DNA of 64,000 bases from Amphimedon queenslandica (taxonomy: Eukaryota > Porifera > Demospongiae > Haplosclerida > Niphatidae). Both the position numbers and the translations under genes were made by a program. Below are positions 36,201-46,183 of the stretch, piece after piece (the stretch's first letter is position 1; every line of letters starts with the position of its first letter). Location of the stretch: the NCBI RefSeq assembly GCF_000090795.2, contig NW_003546516.1, positions 21,804 to 85,803 of the forward strand, written 5' to 3'. Below the pieces are notes generated by a model, which did not search any database, was not told the DNA's origin, and worked only from the letters and a program-made list of their open reading frames with translations.

Positions 36201-36753
36201 CTGAGTTACATCTCAAAGCAAGATGAAATAAAGAAAAGAGATAAGATAGTACATGTCTTGCAAAAGGTCCTGGATATCGACCAGAGTGAGATTGAAAAAG
36301 TATGAGTAATGAGTTTTCCTGGTGTTCTTTAATTCTATGCCCATTCTCCCTACCATTTATCTAAGGTTTTAGGTAGGAAGGCCATGTGGTTACCCAATAT
36401 ATGGCCCAGCCCTCCCTCTCCTCTTAACTCACTGGCGAACACACCCACCAATGAACAAGTTAGTCCAAATGAAATTTCATTTCTTGTTTTTATATGATAA
36501 TTTGTAGGTGTCGTTATCAAAGATGTTTGTGTCATTTTTGGAATCTGAGTCAACTAGAGAGATACAGCCCAAATCTCCACCTCTTCTTTCTACGTCTCTA
36601 CATCCACGGCCCCCGAAACACTTACTGACGATGCAGGCTCCGCCCACCACCATGCCAGAAACCAAAAAAGAGGAGGAGCCTCAGAGTGTTGCTGTAGCTA
36701 CACCTCAAAGTTTAGAAACGTTATTGGAAATAGGCAATTCTCCCAAAAGTTGA
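29790..36753 (+). CDS. TRIP11: GMAP-210 / TRIP11 golgin homologue
   Basis: About 15 exons; the first are 29790-29889, 29954-30030, 30076-30186, 31206-31314 and 31685-31881; stop at 36751-36753. Roughly 900 residues, shorter than human GMAP-210 (about 1,980). The N-terminus MSSWFSGSSFTSLTDQITSF matches the Ser/Thr-rich amphipathic ALPS helix of GMAP-210, which senses curved membrane, and continues TKDVLNETTQEIE. The body is nearly continuous coiled coil; a single exon (33859-34739) encodes about 290 residues of heptads. Near the C-terminus, QLVRNLFLSYISKQDEIKKR then VLQKVLDIDQSEIEKVSLSK fits a GRAB-type Arf-binding domain, followed by a Pro-rich tail. The protein should tether small vesicles to the cis-Golgi. 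Several introns contain CT tracts or transposon-like repeats. Confidence 0.9.
30228..30280. repeat. (TTA)n microsatellite
   Basis: About 16 TTA/TAT repeats in GMAP-210 intron 3. Confidence 0.8.
30431..31108. mobile_element. Composite repeat with CAGGGTTTCC-type inverted ends
   Basis: Fills most of GMAP-210 intron 3 (30187-31205). It begins CAGTGTTTCCTACAAAGCAT, and its end, reverse-complemented, reads CAGGGTTTCCTGCAG, giving short imperfect inverted termini of hAT type. Inside are three copies of the ~190-bp unit with TACTATAGTACAGGGACTTT junctions. No matching 8-bp flanking duplication was found (cataactt versus tccgactg), so the transposon reading is tentative. Confidence 0.5.
31441..31659. 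mobile_element. Short TIR element flanked by TA (mariner-like MITE)
   Basis: 219 bp in GMAP-210 intron 4, starting CCTTAAAGCCACT and ending AGTGGCTTTAAGG with a few mismatches inward. It is flanked by TA on both sides (31439-31440 and 31660-31661). No coding capacity. The ends resemble the element at 44449-44662. Confidence 0.6.
32291..32448. repeat. 23-bp minisatellite, about seven copies
   Basis: Unit TAGTCCATGGTATTATTCTC plus CAT, repeated at 23-bp intervals from 32291 with rare C/T changes, in an intron of GMAP-210. Confidence 0.9.
32786..32956. repeat. CT-rich tract before a 3' splice site
   Basis: About 170 bp of CTCTCTCC and CCCTCTCT repeats ending at the acceptor TTCTAG of a GMAP-210 exon. 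Confidence 0.75.
35226..35441. repeat. CT-rich tract before a 3' splice site
   Basis: A further C/T tract with a regular roughly 20-bp period (CTCTCTTTCCTCCCTCC). It fills a GMAP-210 intron and ends at acceptor TCTCCAG. Confidence 0.75.
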
Positions 36754-37014
36754 TCATTATTCTAATATTATGTCACATTCAGGATTATTATTGTTATTAT
36801 TATTAATATTATACTAGAAAAATTCACAAAAATGCTTAACAGAAGTTAAATAGTACAGTACATGTACAAAATCACGAGCCACAACAGATATCAAAATACT
36901 AATATCACAAGTAACAGTAGTGGTAATAATATTAATAGTGTTCACTAAGAGAGAGTTATCCTAATAAAAGCACTAACAAGCAAGGTAAGAATAAGACGAA
37001 GTGACTCCACGTCC

Positions 37015-37919
37015 TTATTTTGATTCGCATTTCTCCTTTACAGCTGCAAACGTCAAATCTTCGGCATCATGAGCCTCTACGACCTTGCCAGTGTGGTTAA
37101 CCTTCTTCTTCACGGCATCAAATGTTGAAGATTGAAGCATTTTTTGTTTGATACCAGCAGAGTCAGGGGACCTTAAAGAGAGAAAGAGAAGTTAAATTAA
37201 AGTGCCCCCAATTAGACAAGTACATATACCACAATCTTTTGCAGCCAAAAAATTTTAACGCCTTTTTTCAAAATTCACAAAAATAAAATCCAATTAAATA
37301 TTACAGTTCAACATATAAAAAATCCTGAAAATTAAAAAAACCCTGGACGAATGATGCCAAAGCAACCGCTCTATAATATACCATATAGCACAAATTTTTG
37401 TGGGCTGTAAATTTGCCCACTTTTTGCACAAATTCAATTTTTTGCAAAATTACACTGTCTGCTATCTTGTACCATGATAAATTAATTTTCATGGATCCTC
37501 AAGGCTTCAATAAATCTTCAAAATTGAAAATTTTGCACTGTATGGTATACAGAGCTAAGTTTTGTATAAATTTAAATACAATTATTGTGCATACCAATTG
37601 ATACAGACCACTTTGTCCTGAGGATTGCCTTCCGCGTTTTCATAGACGAACTCATAAAACACGAAGATGGGCTCAGTGGCAAATTCTGTCGTAATGAGCG
37701 CTCTTACAGTTTCCCAATCCTGACCTTCTCCTTCTCTTTCAAGCTCTACTTTGTCTTTGGCTTTTGAAATCCTGCATATGCTGAGATTCGTCCCACCTCT
37801 CTTTTTTACTTTACCGTAGGAATCGAGAATGTCGTCTCCTACTTCTATTCCAGAACTTGTCTATAAGGAAAGACACAGAGTTGACCTTGAGACATCTACT
37901 TCATGAGAGAACTTACCAT
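37015..37919 (-). CDS. ADF/cofilin
   Basis: Three coding exons give 141 residues: 37919-37917 (the ATG alone), 37860-37595 and 37171-37015. The protein reads MTSSGIEVGDDILDSYGKVK, then GQDWETVRALITTEFATEPI, FVFYEFVYENAEGNPQDKVV and CINWSPDSAGIKQKMLQSSTFDAVKKKVNH. This matches the ADF-homology fold, including the actin-binding long helix (W-P/S-D-S-A-xIKxKMxxS) and the Ser-containing N-terminus where cofilins are inhibited by LIM kinase. Cofilin severs and depolymerises ADP-actin filaments. An intron directly after the initiator ATG is also known in other cofilin genes, which supports the first exon. Family is certain; ADF versus cofilin is not resolved. Confidence 0.93.
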
Positions 37920-38185
37920 TGCTCTTCTTTTTTGGTTTAGTACAAAAGATACGAGTAACTTCTAAGGCCAAAACACCCCTTTCCAACTTTATACCTATCG
38001 CAGGGAAGGAGACTGGGAATCGTTTTACCCTAATATGGTCAAAATTGTCTAGCCACGTCACCCTCCCCCTATCTAGTATAACTCCGTATACTTGAAATCT
38101 CAAAATAGCTCGTCAGACTTATCCCTAAAAATGGAGTTTCTGTCCAAGTGCTATAAATAGATCGTTGATTGGGACAATTATTATT
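37920..38185. promoter_or_regulatory. Spacer between divergent cofilin and COA6 starts
   Basis: 266 bp upstream of both genes; A+T-rich. No strong motif seen. Includes the 5' UTR of cofilin. Confidence 0.3.
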
Positions 38186-38972
38186 ATGAGGTAATAATCA
38201 ATGATATTTTATGGGCGTGACAAAGACTATCACTTAATTATTTTTCTGGTCACTTTGAGCATGTTAAAATTCTTATACAAAGAGTTTTTGTTTTACTAAA
38301 AGATTGGGATTTGTATTCTGTATCGTTAAGCATTAAAAAAAGTGTATACAATAATTGCAGAAAAGTCCAACTTTCATTCTAATGTGTCATAATGTTAAAT
38401 TAATTGTTGTTAGGCTTACTTTACCATGCAGTGAGGTAATTCAGACTTGCCTGGCATGTAACTATAATGATACGTTTTAGGTTTATAATTTTGATTATAA
38501 TTAGTTTCTCAATGGGACTTATTATGAAAATTGAGTATATATAATAGACACAATGAATGATATATAACAGGTTTCTGTAACCTTTTTGTTTGTGTAGCTC
38601 ATCATCGCCTCCACCAGTTCCAACTGCAGCACAGCGTAAGGACTGCTATCGTGCTCGTGATAATTATTACAAATGTTTAGCGGAAAATGAAGGGAAAAAT
38701 ACAGCTGGGGATAGGATGCCATGTAATGATTTAAAGAAGATATATGATTCTGTTTGTCTCCCATCATGGGTATGTAAATTATAAGCCATTACTCTAAACT
38801 AATGAGCCAGCTAGCCTACTAGTCTGGCCTCGCCATCTACTAAAAGTATTGTAAACAAGTGTAATTATAAATATATTATTATGCTTTATAGGTGAAATAC
38901 TTTGAACGTAAAAGGGTATTTGATCAATATAAGGCCAAAGTTCAACAAGAAGGTTATCAGGAAAAGCAATGA
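38186..38972 (+). CDS. COA6: Cytochrome c oxidase assembly factor 6
   Basis: The two main exons are 38598-38769 and 38892-38972. The proposed first exon is only ATGAG (38186-38190), followed by GTAATA; it supplies the start and restores phase, giving MSSSSPPPVPTAAQRKDC. That first exon is the weak point. The 85-residue protein has the COA6 twin-Cys signature: C-X9-C (CYRARDNYYKC), then C-X10-C (CNDLKKIYDSVC), followed by LPSWVKYFERKRVFDQYKAK. COA6 is imported to the mitochondrial intermembrane space and helps deliver copper to COX2. A cofilin gene lies divergently upstream. Confidence 0.85.
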
Positions 38973-39371
38973 TATTGCATTGAACTATAAACTATGAATA
39001 GCAAATTTTGAAGTTTTTTTCACATCCAGCAATGCACACATCAGCTATTAATAGAAATAAACGCAATGTCACAAATCTTTGTCAATTTTACCAAATAAGG
39101 AAAAAGCAGAAAAATAAGTAATATTATTTGTTATTAATTGACTGCATCATTACATTGAGCAATGCACAAATCAGTATTTTTGTTCTATTAATAGAAAAAA
39201 ACACAATGTCACAAATCTCAGTCAACTTTACCAAATAAGGAAAAAAGCAGGAAAATTATTATTAGGTATTACGTCATGTTACGTTTGCATAGCTCACGTG
39301 ACGTGATCTGAAACTTAGGTTACGCCCAGAAAAGACACGCCCCTAAAGGCGGTAAAGAATTTTCAAGCAAC
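38973..39371. other. Spacer with direct duplication and CACGTG promoter box
   Basis: Between COA6 and CCDC61. Two diverged direct copies of a roughly 90-bp segment lie at about 39028-39115 and 39155-39255; both carry GCAATGCACA, AATGTCACAAATCT and ACCAAATAAGGAAAAA. CACGTG at 39295-39300, followed by ACGTGA, lies 72 bp before the CCDC61 start and may be its promoter element. Confidence 0.55.
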
Positions 39372-42293
39372 ATGTCTAAACAGGAGCAACATAAAGCTAT
39401 ATCTGTTTTTCTTTTTCGTGAGCGTCCATATGAAGTGAACCTTGAAGTACGTAATGACAAGATGATTGTCCAAGTCCAAGACGATACAACGACAGATCAA
39501 TGGAGAAACTCGTTCGATGCTAGACGTGAGTCTAAAAGATAGGTTCTCTCCCTATCATATGTATATATATTGTTTCATCATTTTAAAATAGACATAGAAG
39601 AGTTGACAAGAAAAACCGGCAATTTCAAGCAATTCAGAGTATTTGTTAACATGTTGGAGTCGGCAATAAAGAAAGTAAGCCTCTCACATCATTATTAACC
39701 TCATTCCAACTCCATTAATTTGCAGGCCAGTGACTGTGTCTCCCTAGAGCTTCTCACATACTCTGATCTTGAAAACCTTCGCCAGCGTAAATCCAACCCC
39801 AAGAGTCGTAGTCTTTCAGGTGGAGGCCTGTCGGAATTATCGTGTGACACGCCCAGCAAGAGATATCTTATTTTGACTTACTCTGCAGAATTCGATCGTA
39901 TCCATTACCCATTGGCACTTCCTTACGCCGGTAAGTCTGACCCTATCATGCTCCAGGAGACCATTCGGGAGCTAAAGAAAGAGCTTGAGCTCTACAAGCA
40001 AAAGGTTAGAAGAATAAAGAGGAGAGTGAGAGATGGATTGTATTATATTGTCAGGCTTCATACAAGCAGCCTCAGCAGCAGAAAGCGGCACCAAATTTGT
40101 CAAAACTTCAAAGAAAGTAAGTTAAAATGATTGACATACGTACGTACTCCCATACATGTATCTCTCTCTCTTTTCCTTCCTTCCTCCCCTTCCCTCTCTC
40201 TCTCTTTTTCTAGATATGAGGCTTTGCTAAAGGAAAAGGAGGAGCTTGAAACGGCATATGAAGCACTTCAAGAAGAAATGGAGGAAATACTGAGAGAAGG
40301 AGGAGGAGGAGTAGAGAGTGACCGTTCATCTAATAAGGATACCAGAACACTGAAGAAGATCATCAAGAATATGGAGGTTGATGAAAATGATTAAAGTGTA
40401 CAGAAACTATGATTCATTTGTAGGAGGACATGTTGAAAGAAAAGACAAAATATCAAAGAGTTTTATTAAAGAAAACGGACGAAATGAAAAACATGGTTGA
40501 AGAAGTAATGCATCAGGTATACATGTACATGTACATATTTTTTTCCTGATAGGTAGAAGAGCTAAGATCAACAGAGAGGGCTCTAAACACAAGAGTAAAG
40601 AGTCTGACCAATGAAATTGCTCTACTAAAAAGAAAGTACATAGTATATAGCAATAATAATCAATAATAACCATTGTTATTATTAGCTCGTTGGTACGTGG
40701 GCGGACTCACAGTGGTTCCTCTGATCACAATAATTATCGGAGAGCCGTCCCCGCCTCTTCTGATTGGCCGTTCACCAAACGATATCGCTCCTCGTCAGCC
40801 GAAGGTTGCATTAATAGCAACACAGGAGGTGATCATGGGAGGAGAGAAAGATATCGACATGGAACAGGTAACACGAGATCTCGCACTCCATCGCCAAAAG
40901 GTGAGAGGAAATTAGAGAAGGAGAGAAATGACATGTTTTTAATAGGCAAGTCATTTCAACGATTTGATCCAACAAGGTTCGTAATCTTATATACATGTAC
41001 ATGTGATAATAGCATCATTCACATAACCTCTTTTCCTTTCTCCTCTCTACAGCTACGTCCTTAACAAGCGTAAGCAGCAAGAAGAGGTCAATAGAAGATT
41101 GGGGTAAAATATTTTTTGTGTGCTGGTATTAAATTATTAATAATAATTTTTATTATTCTCTTATGCAGTAGACATGGCTCAAGATCAAGTTCGGCAGAAA
41201 GAAGTCAACTGCCTCCTCGCCCTTCTCCTTCATCACTTAACAGTTCAAGAAGAATTAACATTGGTGAGAGACTATAATGTATTATGTACATGTAATGCTC
41301 ATTTTGTCTCCCTCCCCTTATTAGGCAAAAGCAGATCATCATCAGGTACATGTACATGTACATGTATGATGTACGATAAAATTATTATTCTTTTTTAACA
41401 GTTGGTAGTAGGAGCAGTTGTTCTTCGTGTACATCGTCTGATGATGAAGAGAATGTACGAGTGTATCAGCATGTGAGCAGCAGATATCACGTTAATAATA
41501 ATAATAAGAAATCGACTCATCATAAAAGTGATAAGAAAAGGTCTGAATGTCTAAATAATATTTATTACATGTACATGTATGTCATGTGTAAACAGGGTTT
41601 CCCCACGGGATGTTGGCATAGTGTGCTCCAAAAATTGGGTAAAAGTCCCTGTACTATACAAGGGACTTTGCAAACTTTATCAAAAATGAATAGGAGAGAT
41701 TTTCTATTGTTATCATTTTTTCTGATACATGTTCTTATGTTTTGTAGAAAATTTGAGCTGATTCTAATTCAATTTGGATTTTTTATGAATTTTTAAAATT
41801 GCTCAGAAATTCGGCCAATGACCAAAGACTATAGCGTTTGGTGTTTGGCCAAATTTTTGTTAAGACTTGATACACTTGACATTATTAATTAACGTCTCAT
41901 TACCACAGAACTGAGAGCAGTAAAGGCACAAAGAGACTAACGCGTCAAGCAAAGTACAGTCCAATCACAGTGAGTGAAGAGCCTCTATCCTTCCTTTCCA
42001 TGAGGACTTGTATGATATTCCATTCTCAATTACTGTACATGTACTGTAGGCTAATGCAGTTACTAGTAGCACTCCATCAGGCAGATCGTCAAGAAGAGAC
42101 ATTCATAATGGTCCGTGTTACATTTTGTTTTGATGATACACTATTCTTCTTCCCTACCCAATATTGCTGTATAGACTCAAACGTGAATGATAATTCTATG
42201 GAGATACAGGAGATTGATGCCAGAATTTGCGCACTGCAGCAATTTATGAAGAAATCACTCGAAACTGTTCGAAATACAAGATCCTGCCCATAA
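39372..42293 (+). CDS. CCDC61: CCDC61 / VFL3 centriole-associated protein
   Basis: About 15 exons from the ATG at 39372 to the TAA at 42291-42293. The N-terminal globular domain reads MSKQEQHKAISVFLFRERPY, then IEELTRKTGNFKQFRVFVNM, VSLELLTYSDLENLRQRK, and RYLILTYSAEFDRIHYPLAL, all hallmarks of CCDC61. This is an XRCC4/SAS6-like head that self-associates. A coiled coil follows (ETIRELKKELELYKQK, ALLKEKEELETAYEALQEEM, VEEVMHQVEELRSTERALN). Then comes a long Ser/Arg-rich disordered region and a short helical end (MEIQEIDARICALQQFMKKS). CCDC61/VFL3 positions rootlets and basal bodies. All joins checked are GT-AG and in frame, including one across a repeat-bearing intron at about 41540-41908. Confidence 0.9.
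41594..41870. repeat. ~190-bp family repeat in a CCDC61 intron
   Basis: Starts at CAGGGTTTCCCCACGGGATG and contains GTACTATACAAGGGACTTTG, TTCTATTGTTATCATTTTTTC and GTAGAAAATTTGAGCTGATTC, the family core in inverted order. Confidence 0.6.
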
Positions 42294-42434
42294 AGTATGA
42301 CCATTTAAAATTTATATTTTTCTTCTTTAAGTAGATTTGAATAATATAAATTTGAATTTTATTGAGAATAACAGCAATAAATAAATTGATGATACAGCAA
42401 ATCACAAAATTTATTATTATTATTATTATCATTA

Positions 42435-43009
42435 TTATTTCTTTTTAGGATCTATTTTCTCTGTCTGTCTCGTCGCCTCTCTCTTTGTTTCATTTAACTG
42501 TTCAGACATTTTTTTCAACTCATTTTCTATAGCTCTCATTCTCTCTTCCAATAAATCGAGAGACGTCCCCTGCTCATCCTGAGTGCTGTCTCTCTCCTTA
42601 TCTTTCTGTATTCCTTTCCAGTATTCATAGACTATATAGCTAGCTGCCGTCATGTATATAAAAAACTCTCCAAGCATCTCGGCCCCTAAATCTACAGCTT
42701 TTTCTTGACTGAGGGGCTTGAATTCAACAGACCCCTTGGCACCCATTAGTCTAAATTTGACAAACATTTCTAATCTGTGTAGTCCTGTAATGAAAAAAAA
42801 TTAACAATAATTTTTATGCGTGGGTGTTTGAGTAGGCGTAGTCTAAATTTTGTTATTATCGTTAGTTACTTGCCTTGAGCGGGAGGGATACAGATATATC
42901 TGCGGAAGAACTCGCTTCTCTTGGCAGTTGATTTAAGCTGGTTTGCTATAGGTTTAGTGACTTGCTTCATTCCCAGATAAAGGAGTTTTCCTAGCGGGAA
43001 TACCACCAT
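42435..43009 (-). CDS. OPA3: OPA3 mitochondrial protein homologue
   Basis: Two exons, 43009-42874 and 42784-42435, give 161 residues (human OPA3: 179). The first exon encodes [20 protein letters not shown], then [15 protein letters not shown], the OPA3 signature. The second starts [14 protein letters not shown], then [27 protein letters not shown] and a coiled coil near the end. The exons join only if the intron begins with GC (CAAG then GCAAGTAAC) and ends in AG; the downstream GTAACT donor would break the frame. OPA3 is a mitochondrial membrane-associated protein mutated in human optic atrophy and 3-methylglutaconic aciduria; its biochemical role is unsettled. Confidence 0.92.
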
Positions 43010-43278
43010 CTTTAATTAAAGTAAGACACACCCACCTCATAACCACGCCCTTTAGTAATTATTATTTCAATACAGTTTATGTCAGTACACAAAGTGTTAG
43101 CCACAACCATGCAACCCACGATAGCTTTTACAAATAACACTGGATATAAACCTACAGTCTCACTTTAAGCTGATTGAACCTGGAACCAATGGAAAAATTT
43201 TTGAATGGGTTAATATAATACAACCCTGTACTAAAGAGTAAAGACATAGATGTATTAATGTAAACCCCATTTGAATTT
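43010..43278. other. Intergenic region upstream of OPA3
   Basis: A+T-rich spacer between the OPA3 start and a hAT-like element. No gene seen. Confidence 0.4.
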
Positions 43279-43666
43279 TAGTGATGGGCGGTACCAGATT
43301 TTTCCATTTTGGTTCAATACAGAGTACTTCACCTGAGAGTATTGATGGTACTGAGGTATGGTTCTGATTACCTGTAGTATCTAGCATGGAATAGCCACAT
43401 GTAGCCATTTTTAATTAATAATCACTCAATATTTATGAATAATAATTAGCTGATTAATAATTACATAGATATTAGAGTATAATCTAATTTATACTCTATT
43501 ATCTATGAATAATTATTATTACTAGTTATAATAGTTAATTAATGCTTATTGGGTGTGGCTTCCGGAACCGAAACTTCGGTCGATATTACTTCAGGATTCG
43601 GTGCCAGGAAATCAAGTACCAGAACTGTGGAACCGGATACTTTGGAACCGATACCGCCCATCACTA
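43279..43666. mobile_element. hAT-like non-autonomous element with 8-bp duplication
   Basis: A 388-bp element with terminal inverted repeats. The left end is TAGTGATGGGCGGTACC; the right end, reverse-complemented, is TAGTGATGGGCGGTATC. The flanks are ttgaattt (43271-43278) and ttaaattt (43667-43674), an 8-bp target duplication with one difference, as expected for hAT transposition. It lies between OPA3 and NAA30 and has no coding capacity. Confidence 0.82.
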
Positions 43667-43804
43667 TTAAATTTCCTCTGTTTATTAACCAGTAGACACA
43701 ATAAGGCTTTCAATGTTATGATTTAAATTGATGATAAATCAATAATTATAAAAATGACTATTCAATATAAATAATCAACAATCAGTATAGTCATGAGACT
43801 ACAA

Positions 43805-44987
43805 TCAGTACTGCTGGTTATAAGCATTAGGGAACCACAGTTTCAGTCTATAAGCGTCCTCTCCGTTGAGATAATAACGATGGAGATACTTGTCACGTAC
43901 GAAACCCAAGTTCTGGTATAAGCTAAGTGCGGCCATGTTGGTTACCTCAGTCTCAAGAACAATTTCATGACAATCTTTTGTGATCATTGTTTCTATGCTA
44001 CGTCTAACTAGATTTGAGCCTGAGAGAGAGAAGGAAAGAGAGAGGGAGAGAGAGAAGGAGAGAGAGAGAGAGAGAGAGAATGAAAGGTATTATGTAACAC
44101 ATACATAAAATTCGAGTCTCTAAATTTACCAATTTTCTTTCTTCTGTAGTTTTTGTCGACGGCTAGCATGGCAATGTATCCTCTGTTGGTTGAGAAATGT
44201 CTGGACTCTGTTTTACAAACAATGGCTCCAACACACTTTTCATCCTCACTATATGCCTAAATGAAAAATAACATGAACACATATGAGGTGCATTATTTAC
44301 ACCAAAGCTATCCCTGGCCTACAATGACTATGTACCGTATAATGGGTATATTTCACAGAGATTTAATTTCGCTAATTTTGCAGTTTTAAAAAATTCGTGA
44401 AAATTTTAAAATTTTAAAGAAAAATGCAAAATTTCTTCTTGTGAATACCTTAAGCCTACTATTTTTAGCGTCTACTAAATTTAGCTATATTAGCGAGAGA
44501 GCTTTAAACTGCTAATTAAATAGACGCCAAAATAATTATTATTCATTATAATGGTTATTATTTATAGTTAATTTGGTTAAAAACACTAAAATTAGTAACG
44601 CTAAACATGACTTTTGCTGATTTCACTAAAATTAGTAGACGCAAATAATAGTAGGCTTAAGGTAGATTGAAAGGTGATTTTTGTGAAATATTTTCTTTGG
44701 AAAATATACCCCCTACACGGTAATTTCCTTACCAATATGCAAAGATGCGGCCAGTTGTGTATAAAGTATCTGTACGTGTAAATGGAGTAAGGTTCTGAGA
44801 GATCAGCTTTCATCAGTCTTATTATGTCGGGCATCTGAGCCTCAGAGGTGTACTGGACGTATTTTATACCCTCACTCAAGGCATCCGGTACGTCTATGGC
44901 TCGCTCATTCACTATAATACTAGTGGATTCTTCTCTCGTAGTCTCGTTGGGTGTCTCGACCTCGTCGATACTCTCAGCCGCCATCAT
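43805..44987 (-). CDS. NAA30: N-alpha-acetyltransferase 30, NatC catalytic subunit
   Basis: Three exons, 44987-44733, 44256-44130 and 44019-43805, give 198 residues. A short acidic N-terminus precedes the GNAT domain: [20 protein letters not shown] (the NAA30 hallmark), then [20 protein letters not shown] with the acetyl-CoA-binding R/Q-x-x-G-x-A/S loop (here RRKKIGS), and [40 protein letters not shown]. NatC acetylates the N-terminal Met of nascent chains starting Met-Leu/Ile/Phe/Trp/Lys together with NAA35 and NAA38. Two ATGs lie in tandem at the start. Intron 1 contains a short TA-flanked transposon-like element. Its start is 164 bp from the divergent RhoGEF gene. Confidence 0.95.
44449..44662. 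mobile_element. Short TIR element flanked by TA in NAA30 intron 1
   Basis: 214 bp, starting CCTTAAGCCTACTATT and ending AATAGTAGGCTTAAGG. The arms extend further through TAGCGTCTACTAA against TTAGTAGACGC. TA lies on both sides (44447-44448 and 44663-44664). The terminal CCTTAA and GCC resemble the element at 31441-31659. Confidence 0.68.
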
Positions 44988-45151
44988 TTTTAATAGTCTG
45001 CGTGGGTGTTTAGGATATGACAGCCCCGCCTTCTTGTCCCACCCTACTTCACATGCAATATAAAAGTTTGTTTCTTCTTGGCTTAAAATAATGAAAAAGT
45101 ACTTGCTTTGATAATAACACTGATTAGAAGTGCTTCTAGTGGCATAGTGCA
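44988..45151. promoter_or_regulatory. Bidirectional promoter of NAA30 and the Sec14-type RhoGEF
   Basis: 164 bp between divergent start codons. No known motif recognised. Confidence 0.35.
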
Positions 45152-46144
45152 ATGTCAGGTCTAGCCCCTAATCGCTACAGAGACGACCCAACGGGTCAAC
45201 TAACCAGCTTACCAAAGCCTGGAGAAGAGACCGCTGAGCAGAGCCAAGAAGAGGAAGAGGACATCATGGAAATGGACGAGGAAAAATTCGAGAAAACAGC
45301 TCGACTGTGCTCCAGTAAGTGTCAAGGCATGCTTGTTAAATTTCCCAAGCTGCGTGCTATTGTATATCTTGATAGCTGTTTGTCAACATAGCTGTCTAAT
45401 GGGACCCAGTTGTGCATTACATTACTCGCCGTATGGTATTGCATTAGATAGTTTGTTAGACAAACTTGGAAAGAATACTTATGTGGGTTGTGCATTGAGA
45501 AAGACAGTGCTGGTGTCAGCTTTTTTTAAGAAAGAGAGAGAAAGAAAGAAAGAGAGGAAATGGAAGAAGAAGATCTGGATAGAGTAAATGCTTCTCTTTA
45601 TACAGTTAGGAAGAGGTCAGTGGAAATCCCTCTGGACTATCTTCTCTCAGGGATGGTATTTCTCTCAGGTAAGGAGAATGAATGATATGTGATTATTAGA
45701 GAAAGGTCAGCCAGGGAGGAGCTAAGGACTTGATAAATGATAAGAGTGGCCACATCAAAAATAATGAAGTTGTTTTATGTCATCAACACTCTTCCATCTT
45801 TCCATCCTTCTTTTCCTCTCCCTCCCCCTCTGTACTTCCCCATTTCAAAGGTGGTAGGGATAATCGTAATGGCCCTATCCTCTCCATTGTCCAGCCAGTG
45901 GATGCTGATATTGACATGCTCATGGAATTAAGGAATGATGAGATTACTGACATGCTTTCGTACTTCACGTTTGTACCAAGGTACAGAGCTAGCAATAGTA
46001 ATAATTGTACATGTAATGATAATAATGATAATAGTTATCTCTCTCTTGTTCTATTTTGTTTATAATTCTCTTTTGGGTTCTCCCTTTCTTTCATAATGTT
46101 TGTGCTTTCATAATGTTTGTGTTTGCGGCTTAAGTGTGATGATG

Positions 46145-46183
<39 letters not shown>

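Noticed and set aside
37861-38103. Minus-strand open frame upstream of cofilin
   Set aside because: It runs through the cofilin donor site and 5' region. The cofilin ATG and intron explain the sequence, and there is no domain or splice support.
43160-43408. Coding frame within the hAT-like element
   Set aside because: It spans the element border and flanking DNA, and has no recognisable domain.
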